Both the position numbers and the translations under genes were made by a program. Positions 1 through 13,700 of a DNA stretch of 64,000 bases are shown one piece after another. The notes under the pieces are model-generated. The model made no database searches. It was not told the origin of the DNA and saw nothing but the letters and a program-made list of their open reading frames with translations. This DNA comes from Balanoglossus misakiensis (taxonomy: Eukaryota; Hemichordata): NCBI GenBank assembly GCA_040954595.2, contig CM082576.2:12400001-12464000 (forward strand). The letters run 5' to 3'. The stretch's first letter is position 1; every line of letters begins with the position of its first letter.

Positions 1-101
1 CCAGGGTTTCCTCGACCTTGGCACAAACACTGAAAGAGACCAACATGAGAAGAACAAGACAGAGCACAAGAAACATTTTATGAAAGCAGTTTATCATGTA
101 C

Positions 102-1711
102 TTTATTCAGTCCAAAACTGCATTTGACTAGATTTCACAGAATCAAAAGACCTGATTTTTATTTATGCAGGTACTTGTATCAAATTACTAGCTGAAATGA
201 AATCATATTGCACATAGCATCCATTCAAAGTTTAAAACAATCATGAAAACTGGTGTAGACTTCCTAAGTTGTATTTCAGCTGTCACCTGGGAACATTCCA
301 AATTAATATACTCTCTTGTCAGTTGCCAATAATTTCAATTCAGGCATACAGAGGCAATGGCTGTGTTTCAAACGTTCGCTGAGATATCACAGAAAATGAC
401 TTATAGGAAGCAACAATGACTCACTTCTTGTCCAAGCTAGACTTACTTTGATATTATTACTAAATCTTTCAGATCTTTGACCCTCCTTCACTGACACAGT
501 TTTGGCAAAACACCGTATTATTGTTATTATGCTGCTATTGTTCTGTCATTAAAATATAGTGATGATTAGGAGGATATTTTAACAAGCAAATTCAGGTTTG
601 AAAGATGCCTGTAGAAGTTGGTAGCAACCATGCATCTATCGATGACTATCAGGTCAATTCATGCACACTATTACAAGGGCAGTTTTATATTTGACAATTT
701 CCATATCTTTGGTATCTCAGCTAGCAGCTAAAGCAAACACACTTAAACAGATAAAAAACTTCATCTTACTTCCCTAAATATCAAATCGATAAACCCAACC
801 TTTGACCCAAGCAGTGTACATCCTCTGTGATGAGAAGAAACATTTTCAACAGTGGCAATGGGAGCCACAATCTTTTCAATGAACCTTATTCAGGCTACTC
901 AGTTTCAAACCATGTACCATATGTGATGCACTGCGGGACCAGTAAGAGTGCCATTCGCTATAACACCACGATGTGATGCAAAGCCTGTGCAAAACATGCA
1001 CCTTCTCACACAATTTTTTGAAAAGAAAGATTTATATGCAAGAGATTATTTATATTCATGGGCGTAGTCCACTGTAAATATGACATCATGCAAAATATGA
1101 CAAATTATTATACAAAACAAAATTAGTTCCTGGTAAGATGATATATAACTTATAGAATCAACTAACCACGATGGATTGATTGAACTCAACTGTAAATAAT
1201 TCATAAATACTTTTGTGGTGTATTAAACACTATGACAGAGTGTGCGTAGTCACTTTTGGTTTTCTCTCATCTCACAGCAAAAATAGGCAAGATAGGAATC
1301 ATTTTAGATTATTTTATATGCTGAGCAGCCATGCACATGCTCATATAAACATATCCTTGATTATAAAAGTAAAAACTACAAGTATCTACACATACCATTA
1401 ATGTATTGCTAAGCTGTATCTGGTTAAAGCATGCTGTGCCTTTAGTATAATGCATTTTTTCCCAAATATCTTATTTGAGAGACACACATAAAAACTCTCC
1501 AGTTTGGAAGGCACAGAAATGGTTCTTTTTTTTTGAAGCCGACAGATTCGACTTCAACCATGACTTGCATCAGCATTCTTGTCTCCTTGGTATCAGGACA
1601 GACACCCCTCCTCCATCCAACACTCAGGACTATGGTTACGGATTGGGATAAGTGTCCAGGGGGTGACTACCCTAGAACCGTGTCCACTCTACTCAGGCAT
1701 ACTGCACTGCT
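102..1711 (-). other. TECPR2: Probable TECPR2 3' untranslated region
   Basis: The 1.6 kb downstream of the TECPR2 stop (TGA, 1714-1712) is AT-rich and has no exon I can support on either strand. An AATAAA on the minus strand (TTTATT at 102-107) is a reasonable distal polyadenylation signal, and other AT-rich signals lie between. The 3' boundary is inferred, not seen. At 40-31 on the minus strand a pyrimidine-rich tract ends in CAG, which could start an exon of an unseen transcript running off the window. Confidence 0.45.
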
Positions 1712-4700
1712 TCAGAGAAATTCCCAATCCTCGGTGATATCAGAGTGCTGTTTGGCGGGACTTCTTTCTGAGTGCGTCACAGTTCGCTGCAGGGTTCGTG
1801 TTATTCTCTGGTAGATGTGGTCATCTCTGTCGATGGCCCACAAGTGATTATTTGGTGTTGCTGGAAAAAAATGAAAAAAATGAAAGTATTGAGTCAATGT
1901 GTGGATCAGAACATCTGTGCACAATGCACAAAAAGTGAAGTTGAAAGAAATTTTCCTCCATAGGGAAGGTACAAATTCAACAGTATTCTTGGTACATGCT
2001 TAATAAACAAAGTATAACTCCTTTCCACACAGCTGCCTTTCATTACTGAAGAGGAATAAATTACCATTATTCCCAAAGAGAAACCAACCTGATATAAAAG
2101 CAAAGTTTCCGGGTATTTTCTTCCAGTAATCACCATTGGGATTGGTCTCGCTTATTCCGTACCTACATGCAATGTCTCCGTTGGGACACAATGCCCACAC
2201 CATATCAGCACTCACTGCCAGCTGCTGAGCTGGTGTTCCTGTGGGAATAATGAACATCATTAGTTGAAAATACGCAATCAAGTTATTTCAAACACATACA
2301 ATTATACCAACCACCACTGCCCACTACATACAAAACGTGTATGGTACCAAAGTACATGTACAGTGGAAGTAGAGATTTTGGAGAAATCTTTTTTTCTGAA
2401 CATGAATTTTCCATAAGTACAATTTTTACACATATTCCCACACAGATTGTGTTCAGTTCTATGTATACAGAGATCATACAGACATCGCCATTCTAGAGAT
2501 TCTGGGAGCATGCATGCACACAATTTCCTGCACATAGGGGAATTTGGCGTTTCAACCTAAAATTCTGCTTACCTGGTACCAGGTCCCAATCAGTGCCAAT
2601 AGGCAACATGCGACTCATGCCCTTGCGGACGTACACGGCCTTCCTGCTGTCCAAGGCCCACACCATCTCATCGTTGGGTCCAACCACAACCTGGGTGAAA
2701 TAGGACCCCATGCCCTGTGGTTTGCCCTCCACTGGCAGCCACGCTGGGTTGAGAGAAGCATGCGTTGGTGGTTTCACCCCCATGCGAAAGTAGATGTTGC
2801 CATTGGTGTCACAAGCCCACACTGCTTCCCTGCCGCAGGACATGTGTGCAACAAGTATGTTGCCTACAAAAAGGAAAAGTCCCATGAATTTTTTTCTAAA
2901 AATTAACCATATCCAGTCCAATGCAGGCAAATCTAGCACATACATAACTTTCACATTATCATACTGCATGAAACGATAACAACGAAACAGATCCAATAAA
3001 TTGATGGTCTTTTTTCCAGAATCCAGCTGAACTCACTTTACTACAAAACTGCAACTGTGAATTACCAGTTAACCTCTAGATGAGGAGCATTATTTCTAAA
3101 CTTTTCGAAATTCATTATGATTCTGAACGTTACTGACATTGGTATGCATCATCATCAACGTACACAATCTCATTCAAACATCATGGAATATGACTTTTTG
3201 GAAATACTGAGTTGCCGAGCAAAACTCACCCAACTGACTGAGATCCAGTGGCTTCCAGCTGACACCCTGCTTGCAGTGGTCAGCCATCCCTGCCCTGATG
3301 AAGACGCCGCCATTGTAACTCAGCCCCCAGACGGCCTCGGGCGTGGCACTGATGAACCTGAACATGACGTTGAGGGGCGGGATCACCGGGGTGGGTTTGC
3401 GTGTGTTTGGAGGGAAACAGAACACCTCCCCGTTGGGTTGCAGTGCCCACACCAGACCTGCCAATGACCAAGGAAATGAACTTTATCAAAGATATGATAA
3501 CAACAAAACAAAGATAAATATGGAATATCATAATTACAGAAGCAAGAAACTTGTTTTAGAAAGGTTGTTTAATTAACTCAGAGGCAGCTACAGTTAATGA
3601 TGTTTTATGTTTACCATTGCGTGAACTGGCTGCTGCATTTGCAGATAAACATGCCCATCTTGCTGAATCGGCTATGGCAACTGGAGTGGCCCTCTCCCAA
3701 CGGTGTCCTGCGAAAAGAAATCAGAATCATGCTTACTTTTGAAGGACCTGTACAAAGATATTCAATCATACTTGTAATACATGTAATTGCTTTGTTTTTT
3801 AAATGTGGTATTTTGTCAAGTTTATCAAATGAAAATGTAATTCAGGGTTTTAATATAACAGTTCCATTCGGCATGAAAGTTAGAAAAATTCTGAGCCACG
3901 GTTTTTGAGAACATAGCTTCATACATGTATGTTCAGTACTATTCTGGGAAAGTTTGGTATATTTCCGAATGCATGCAGGCAGGCACAGATATACACCCCC
4001 ACCTCCACATACACACTTACCGAGAAGATTTCCCCTTGACATATGCAGGGTGTTCTTGCCACCAGACACCCATACGGCTATACTGTTTGCAGCTATCAGA
4101 GTTGGTTTAGATCCTTTCCACAGACTGGTTACGTACTCCATGGGCTTCTGGATATCGGCGGCAAAATTCAGCACAGACTCAAAGACATTGGAGTCTTGCA
4201 TCAGGTAGTCACTCAAAGACACCTGCAAAAAATGGAATATATGCCAATAAATAGTGAGAGTGTGATACCGGTCCACTTTCTCATCCACTGCTCTGAAGGC
4301 TGCTGTTGTCAATAACAAGAAGTTAATTGAGCATCAAACCAAACCATTCTTTAAAATCTGTCATCCCAATGTGAACTCCATTCTTCAACTTGACAGGCTG
4401 CATTGCACACTTTAATAGCCAATCAACAAAAATACACACATACGGTAATCACTAGATGATACAAAATGCATTGGTTTTGTTCATTTCATGAAAGTGCAGT
4501 CTGCAGGTAGAGTTAAAAGCAAAGCCTGGAATTCAAACTGACTGACAATATCTAATCTAACGCAGACCTACCTGCCACCATGTGCCATCTTCTCCTTGAG
4601 GGGTTGCTGCTGTGACACCAGGCCTGAACCAAACTGATCCTTTGTCATCTATGCCCCAGCCGGTGTCTGGACCCAATGCAATGCATGTGAATGCTAAGTT

Positions 4701-7700
4701 GTCCCTGCAAGATATACCAAGTGTGACAATGTCTCCTCTGTGCCCTTAATCAAACAAGCAATGAGAAGTAAAGTGCCTTGCCCAAGGACTCAACACAATA
4801 GCTTTGTCGGTAGTGTCCCCTCTAAGCCCATCTGACGTGTCACTGACTCAACAAATCATTGGTGACTCAAGAAACTTTTCCACACTACATGCAAATGTAT
4901 AGGGCTATTACTCATAGAAATTTTTAGAAATCCTCTAATTGACTCAAAGCTTTCGTAAGAGGGCACACTGCTTTACTGGTGCCCAAACCAATGATCCTTG
5001 CTTGGACCATGAGTCGACTGCTGAAACTGCTGGACTGTGCTATATTTAATCTAAGTGTAGTTTACTTACTTTTCTGATTCTACAAGTTTCCAGCCAATAC
5101 CTCCAGGATGTTCTTGTGACATCCCCACCCTGTAGAACACTCTGTGATCATGCGTCAGTCCCCAGATCACACCTTTGTACGACTTGAGCTGCGCAAGGTG
5201 GCAGTTTTTGGCAACACGCACCGAGCGGTGAGAAAAGGAATGGTCCCGGCCCAGCCCCGTCTGCAGGTACATTTCTCCATTGTTTCTAATTATCCAAGCC
5301 TGGTTGCTGTCCACACAAACAGTGGAGACGTCAGTTGCCACTTTGGTCCACTTTGACCCTATTAGAGTCTTTGGCGTGCTTTTTGTACTTGCGTAGGCCG
5401 CATTGCTCTTTCGGTGAACACACCACACGATGGACTCCATCGGGGAGACGGCGATCTCCCTCGCCGAGTCTTTGAGTTTGCTCCACTTGATGTCGCCACT
5501 GGCCGTAGAGAGACAGTGGTACACTCGATCCCTGTTGTCGACGCACCACAAATGTTTGTCCGAGGCAGTCATGAAGGTGATGTTGTGCGGTACGCTGCAC
5601 TGCACCCAGGAATCTGACACTTTGAACTGTAAATACTTCATGGTCATCTTCTCCATCGATTGTTCAATTGGCGGCGGGACTGGAGACGATGTCGCCACCA
5701 TAGATGCTGATCCTTCACTTTCGTCTTGATAAAACGAATAGAAATCGTCCAAGCTGGACTCCTCCGCGTCATTGTCGGTGCTCCGAGTGGAGGCGGAATC
5801 TGTGTTCGAGGCACCGTCCACCGGTTCAAGCGTATCCACCGTTTGACTGTCCAGTTCTCCGCTCATGTCGTGGACCGCGTCGCCGAAGTCGCTTCCGCTG
5901 CTGTCAGACGGGAACTCTTTGAACACAGCCTGTTCTGTCCCGCTGATCCGATGTCCAGCGGGCGGCACACTGCCATCATCCACATCCTCCACAGAATGAT
6001 GCCCTTCAGCACCTTCTGATGCAGCTGCCGCTGCGGTCCCATCAGCCGCAGCAGTGACATCAACTGCTTCTGGCCCATTAACATCCACAGCAGCTGCAGC
6101 AGTAGCACCGCCCACTCCTGCCCCAGCAACATCTGCTGCTCCTGCAGCAGTAACACCGGCGGCCACGTCTGCCGCAGCAGCAGTATCACACAATGCTGCA
6201 TCAGGTGGCTCAAGAATGTCCCGTTCTTGTGATTCTACGCTTGACTCTTCCTCATAATTTCCGTCTTCTGTTTCTCTTTCCCCCTGTTTCAAACTGTTGG
6301 TGGGCGTGGCATCTTCATCGACCTTGGTGGGCGTGGCATCTTCATCAACCAGGAACTGATTTTCTTCCATAACAGGAGTGTCTCCCCCGGGATCGCTTGT
6401 GCTGCTTGTGGTAGAGGCAAGACTTATTGTATCTGGCCGACCGACTGGAGTTTCTTCTTTTTCTGGACCTGTGGAGGACATCAATAAACCACTGTATTCA
6501 TTTCAAAGTTCATAATGTCAATACAGTTAGAAAATGGGGTTCACAAAAATCAAGAGAAGTATATCAACTAAATGCAAAGCATAGTAGAGAGGACAATTTT
6601 GACCATAACCATGTTAAAGACAGGAGTCAAACAACTTTATCAGGTAATCATTTGAATATACCGGTACTGAACATTGAGAAATTGCAGAAGTTGTTGGTAC
6701 AAAAACTCCTAAACTAGTGAATTCACTGATTCAATGCATTTGAGAATTGTTCAAACTACAATAAGAGAGATCTTCAATGACTGCAATTAATGCAATTCTT
6801 AGGTGTGCTTGGAGAGTAATTTGACATAAGAAATAAGACAGTGGTCTTTTCCAACTATGCCAGACTCAAAACCTTTTGACAATCCCTCATATACTCACTC
6901 AAATCTCTTTTCTTGGGCTTTTTCGCCTTTTTCTTCTTTGGCTTTGGATCAAAGACAATATCATCACTCTTATTAGCAGTTCCACTCTTGGCTTGGGTTG
7001 TCTGGTCAGACACTGCGACCACAGCGGCCATTGCCCCTTCGATCACTTTGCCTTCATCATTCACACTGCTGACGTTACTCTCGCTCACTTCATCTGTGGC
7101 TGCCACATTTTCATCAGGCAGTCCAGTTTCTGGAGTCTCTGAAGCTGGATTCTCAACTTCTAATTCACTTGATTCAGCGCCTTCCTCTTTCTTATTGCCA
7201 CTGTTCCTTCGCTGAGGAAACAATTTCCTCAGGAAATTGGGTGAGCCGGACATGACCGATTTGCCATTTTCCTCCGTCAAGTCCTCAGAGCTTCTGCTCC
7301 TGGTCAGTTTTCCGAAAGTGGCGTCGAAAGCGATATTGCGGCGCAAGACCCTGCCGAGGTTGAATTTGGAGTCGTCTTGGGTGGTTGGCTTCTTGAGGTA
7401 TTGCTCAAAGTCTGCAGCAGCTGGGATTCGGAAGCTGGAAATCGATTCGGCCACAGATGTCGGGTTGTCGAGTGAAACCCGCTCTGTATCTAGGTGGAAA
7501 CAGTAAACCAAAGAATTCAGATGGGCATCAGAGCCTGGATCATGTTTAATGACATATGTACATGTACATGACACACCAAATACCAATGTGATATGTCAAG
7601 CAATTCTCAAGATTTTGCAGTGACGTCCATCCACCCATCCATCCATTGTAACTGTATATACTGACCCCCTGGTATTAAATGTATAATCTTATACAAAATG

Positions 7701-10700
7701 TATGTTTGAACACTTAAATGAGAAGTACTTTACCTCTAACACTATTACTTCTACTTTTATAAACTTACCTCTGTAAGGTTTGGGTTCAGGCCTAGCTGCA
7801 ATCCTCACGATAGGTCTTTCCACATGATCGCTCCGTATGAAGAATATTTCATCGTCACTAGTAGCCACGGCAGAGATGTGCCCGGCAGTGCCCTGAATGC
7901 TTCCAACGACAACTTGCTGGATCGGGTCGAGCACATACAGTAAATTATTGCACCATGTCAGCACGTACTTCTCTGCATACAGCAGCACGCATCCGAATGA
8001 TGGATCGGTCATTTTCCGCGACTTGTGTCTTTTCGGCGCCGTATCCGGTAGAAGCTGCACTGGCGGATGTTCCTGTTTGAGTATCTCCTTGAACTGGTAC
8101 GTCTGCTTGACTGCACCGTCGACCGTGGCCTTCCAGAGTCTCAGTCCTTGTCGGCTGGCATACAGCGTGGCATCACTGGGTTTACATGCGTCCTGGATAA
8201 AGCATGCCCCATACGGACCTGGGCTGCAATGGTGCACACAGTACATATATCACAGCTATTAACTTTCTGATGGATTATTCACATTGTAGAAACAGCAGTT
8301 CAAAATGAGTGTGTTTTTGCCAGTATATTAAAAATGGACTTTTGGCAAAAACATGAACATATTTAATGTTATAGGGTTATTCACAAAATACGGCCCTGTA
8401 TGGACGAGGGCGCAGTGATTGACGTGTACTGGATGCAGGCGAGCCCCATGTTACTCACTAAGCCCGAGTCCATACAGAGCCACATTATTATACACTTTGC
8501 TCCGTTACATTTTTACTGTTTTTACACCGTTTAGGGTAGATTTTGTTGGTGGATGACAACGCCATCGTTGAATCAAAACGCGGTTGTCTTTTCATATTTC
8601 CCTAACGTCCTCTGGAAATATAAAACTGCTATGAAGGGACCATACCTTTTCCTTGGTTTCTGTCCCACTTGATCCAGTCTGTTATCTTCGTCTGTGTGAC
8701 AGAGCACCGATCGCTGAAGTGTAGACACAAGCAACTTCTTGTATGCATAGCTTAGCTGAATTATTGCACTTCCTTCTGTTAGTATCTGTGCAGATTTGCA
8801 GGACTGCTCAGACTGGGAACGAAAACAGAAAAATTGTCAGATGTCACTGATGAGCAATACATTAAATGTACACCTTTCAGTGTGACAAACGCCCTAGTAG
8901 AGATACGTAGTGAAGAGTAACTTAACTGAAAATATTGTAATAAGCATCTATATTTCAGTGCAGTTATTAAAATAAGACAATATATGTAGTAAATACCTTA
9001 TAAAAATCTACAGCCGTGTATATGACTCTTCCCTTCTCATCACCAGAATACAACTTCATACCATTTGTACTCCATTCTGTGCATGTTATTGCACAGTCAT
9101 GCAATCTTTCCAAATGCTGCCGCTCCAACTATCAACAGGTAAGAAACGAAAATAGAAAGTGATGTTACTTCATCGTAGAGGTCTTCCACTGTTGTGCACT
9201 ATACAGTTGTGCAATATCATATGCAGCTCTCACACATATTGTCATATCACCCAGTAATTAGATTTCGATAAAAGTAAAATCTTAAGTCAAGACCTGAGCC
9301 AGTAACTGATCAGGAAGTACAATCAGAATCATTCAGGGTGTAAAAAGAACTGTCCTGGGAGATTGATTTGTACTCCTTCAACAAGTCTGGTTGATATCTC
9401 ACCTCTCGACTATGGCCAGGCAGTTTTGATGGCAGTTGACAGATAAAGAGACTTCCATTGGAGGTACCAGCTGCTACTAAATCATCCAAAGAGGAAGACA
9501 GCTTAACAGTGGTGACGTTGTGATTTCCACTCTGAAAGGAGTTGAAAATATGTTTAATGAAATAGGTTTGGCACACTGATAGATATTTACATTGTTAACC
9601 AGATAATTCTACTTGTATATGATAAAATAGAATATTAACAATTTTCATATCAGCCAAGTAGTTTAACTGGTGAATGGAAGAACGAAATTTTACGCAACAC
9701 CATTTGTTCCAATTGTATAATATATATATTTCAATTAAGTGCCTGAACGTCAACCCCCCCCCCCCCCAATCTAACCTGTGATGACTTGCCACAAAAACTT
9801 GCTGTACACTACACAACTATTCCAACGTGACCCGAGGACATGGCCCAGTTCTAAACAAATGCAGGTTACTAACTCACTTGATAACAGACTTTGATAAACA
9901 CTACAGTATGCATGTCTGCATTTCCCCCATTATTAAAACTCACCTCGATCTTCAATTTTGTCAGCTGTCTACTTCTTCTGTCGAACAAAAACACCAATCC
10001 AACATTACACCCAAGCACAATAAACTCCCTGTTCACATCAATGCATGTGAAGTTGATATCAATATTCTGAATTCCCTTCTGTGCCTTCTGTGGCAGATGA
10101 TTATGGAGGTAGGAGAGTGGCTGGAATTCTTTCAGTATGACATCTTGGCCAGGAACGAGTTCTGGTTGTGGGGTTGTACCTGAAAGAATGAACAGACAAT
10201 TTTTTATTCACAGATTGAGTCTTTCCTTGTATCATAGATTGCAGAATTAAGCTTCTACTGACCTATTTACTTTGTCATATATTTAAAACCAAGTGTGCAT
10301 CAAACAGTTCACACTTGGGTGAGTGACTATATACACTCTGGATGACCTTTTCATCCCTATCTGTTAAGCTGCAGCAAAACAAGTAGAACCTGTCAACAGT
10401 TACAGATCAAGGTATTCCATCATTCAAGGTTGACAAACAGGTCTTTTACAGTATTTGATTGATCTGGTGAATGTTTTTTATTCAAAATGAATTACCTAAA
10501 AACTATCTGATATTGTAAAACAAATATGCAACTTTAACCAATGGATAATAGTTTTCCATTCAAGGAAAAGGTAGATTACGCAAATGAAAATTTGTAGAGA
10601 AATCTTAACTCTATACAGTGGCAAACTAAACTCCCTTATCAAAGATTGAACATTCAACACTGTGCGGCACTCTGGTAAACTCAGTGGGATATATTATTAG

Positions 10701-13700
10701 ATGCGTTCTGTGTTGAAATATTAGATGCATAGCTACAGAAAGCCAATGAGAAACATTGCATATTAGTCAGACCATAGACAATGCCCTCCCAACTGTCTAT
10801 GGTCAGATTTCAAAATGCATTTTGGGGTCAGTAGGGCAGCATCTCAGAGTGCATAGCACATGTTTATTCTCTTGCATGTAATATGTGGTGTCCATACATT
10901 TAAAATGAGATGGACCATACACAATCAATCAAAACAACTGCTTTGTCTATAAGTAGGCTCCTATCCCCCAGGTCTCATCCACAGTGCGCCCAGAGTCTAA
11001 CAAACATAATTGTAAAAGCAGTGAGTCAATTTGAGGATTTCTAGAAACTTCTCTAAGTCAGCCCTATACTTCTGCATGCAGTGTGGATAATTTTCATGAG
11101 TCACCAGTGTGTTTGTTGAGTCAGTAGTGTGTCATATTTGCTTGGAGTGTACACCACTCAGAATCATGCTATGAACAACAATGCAATACACTCAAAACCG
11201 TATGCTTTGAGGTGTTAATAGTATACCCTGAAATATACACTGTTTTGACAATACACTGCCAGTTGACTGTAACATCGACAGTTATACTGTCTACGACTGA
11301 ACTTCAAAGCCAAAGCTATACAGTGTACTTCATAAAGCATTGTTTTCACTCATCAGTGGACCGTGAAAAACTTTCTCTCATGGCCAAATTTGAATCCTGT
11401 TGGTCTACAGACAACTATTTACGTGCCAAGGTTTGTTTTTCTTGTCTTGGTCATGGTCGCTCCATACACCATGTTTTTTGGTGAATACAAAATTAACACC
11501 TGCATGTAGAGCAGAAACTATTGTGTACACCAAGATTTACAACTAAACCATGTATGGGAGGATCATGTGTTAAAAACTTGTTGCTGTAAAACACGGGGGA
11601 TATGTATGCCTGGTATTCGAGTGCAAATGACAATGGAACGACCAACGAATACAATGTCTTTGGAGAAAAAAGGTGAAGCAAAATTGTAACAAACGTGAAC
11701 AATATGCTGTGTCTGGGAAATTCAACCTACGTACCACCATTACACTTTTTCAATGCAGCGGCTATCTCTGGCTGCAGGCATCTCCAATCAATTTCTCGGT
11801 AGGCTTTCCCATCCAGAGCCTCGAGGATAGCAGGTGTCAACTCCTGGATCGCCAGGTGCACACTATGACTGTGACCCATGGCGGGAGACGACGTATACTG
11901 CGATCAACTCAAATTTTTTTGGCGAGATTTCACCACTGAAGACTGGAGTGCATGGCTTTGGCATACATGCTATGTGGTGTCCATGCAGTACAAGAGATCC
12001 TTTGCTGAAGGCCAGTTGCCCCGAACAATGCCACTTTGTGTATCGGGTTCTGCATGAGGGGTTGTGTGACCTAAAAGCAAAGGTGTGGTAGGTATATACA
12101 CAGAGACCCCTTGTCATCAATGCGTGCACTTTCCTCCAATCAATGCTCTCCGTGGCATGCATTAAGTCATGCATAATTAGGCCACCTTACAGCTAGCAAG
12201 TCTCTTTGTGTTGATCTCAAAACAGTGGTCACTTCACAAGGTGCCTGAAATGTGTGATTGACAGTCACTGTCACTGGACATAAGCAACAATTGTGACTGG
12301 TAACTGCCCTTATATACAGACATGAGAACGACCCCATTGTTCTCACATCCTGCAGTATGGAGGCCATTTAGTGCTTGCATCATGGAAAAATTTTGTCATG
12401 TCAGACAGAAGGAAAATAGGTATGACAGTATGTATCATGTGTATAGCAGCATGTTTGGAGCAGAATCCCATGTGATGGAGCATATACATAGAAGGCCGGT
12501 GTATAGAGGGACCATGTTTGGAGCATTCACCCCACAGCGCAACAGCAAAGGCTGGCCAGGGTAACAGAGAACAGAGCCTTTCTTTTGTGAGACGATGAAT
12601 TAATTCTCAGGTGAAGGATACACTTCAGGTGTCCTAGAGAATGGTTTGTTTATTTTACAAGAAATGAAATATACCCACACCTTTTTGAAACACAAGTGGA
12701 ATACTGTGAAGTCCGAAAGTCACACTACTGTAAAAAGTCAGAAAGTCACTAAAGGTACCCTCTTTTGCTTTCAAAGGTGACTTGCGTTTTCTAAACCAAG
12801 AACTCTGCAGTGATCATATCACATTATGTTTAGAAATACTACACGTACATTCCATTTCTATAAAGTTTGTTCACCTTAAATCCAGAAGAGTGAGAACAAT
12901 GGAACTACTGTCCATCTGGCAAGTGGATATGAGAGGCTGTGCATTTACAGACATACAGTACGTGGGCTCTCATTCGTCCATGCCACAATGAATGAGTGAA
13001 AGCCCCTATACAGGTGACTGGTGACCACTTCAGAGTCACTGTTCCTGCATTTTAACTTCAGGTCATGACTTCAACGGTCAATGCACTTGAAGAAGTGCTT
13101 TTGAAACAGCTTTGTACAGTGGAGGGGATAAGACTATCCGAAGAAATGATCAGAGTGTACGGCATGAGTCGTCTGGAAAACAACAGTGACTATACGCTGT
13201 TAGGTGTGTGTTAATTGTCTAAAGAGATATGTTGCATACCAAAAAAGCATGGTAGGTATAACTCATGGATTCTTTAGAATTCAACTTGGAGATAGCAATT
13301 ATCAAACTGTACACTGTGCTTTTCAGATACATCATGAATGTACTTCCGGTACATCAATGGCAGCATACATGTACATTCGAGCATGCTGGTTGTCAGACTA
13401 ACTGCATGGTCACAGCAGCATACTTCAGTACAAATGTACGGATGTATTAAATTTCCATTGGGATCATGTGAACTTCCACATGAAGTGTTTCATCTAGACA
13501 GGAATGAGGTGATTCACCCCCTGTTGACATGTTGGCATCCCCTAGAGATGCAATTTGTCAATTGGGCGACCAGCCCCCTTAAAATGATTTCACTTTTATT
13601 GGATACATATTACTGCATGTAGTCCACCATGCTTGAGCTGGACCCCCCCCCCCCCCCCCCCCCCCCCCCGCTGGTAGTTATATTTTCCAAAATGATTTCC

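Noticed and set aside
5144-6257. Several plus-strand frames of 60-99 codons
   Set aside because: They are antisense shadows of the large TECPR2 exon 6468-5070.
7689-8246. HPS5 instead of TECPR2 for the propeller exon
   Set aside because: HPS5 has a related N-terminal propeller, but this exon joins in phase with tectonin-repeat exons and the C-terminal LIR, which HPS5 lacks.
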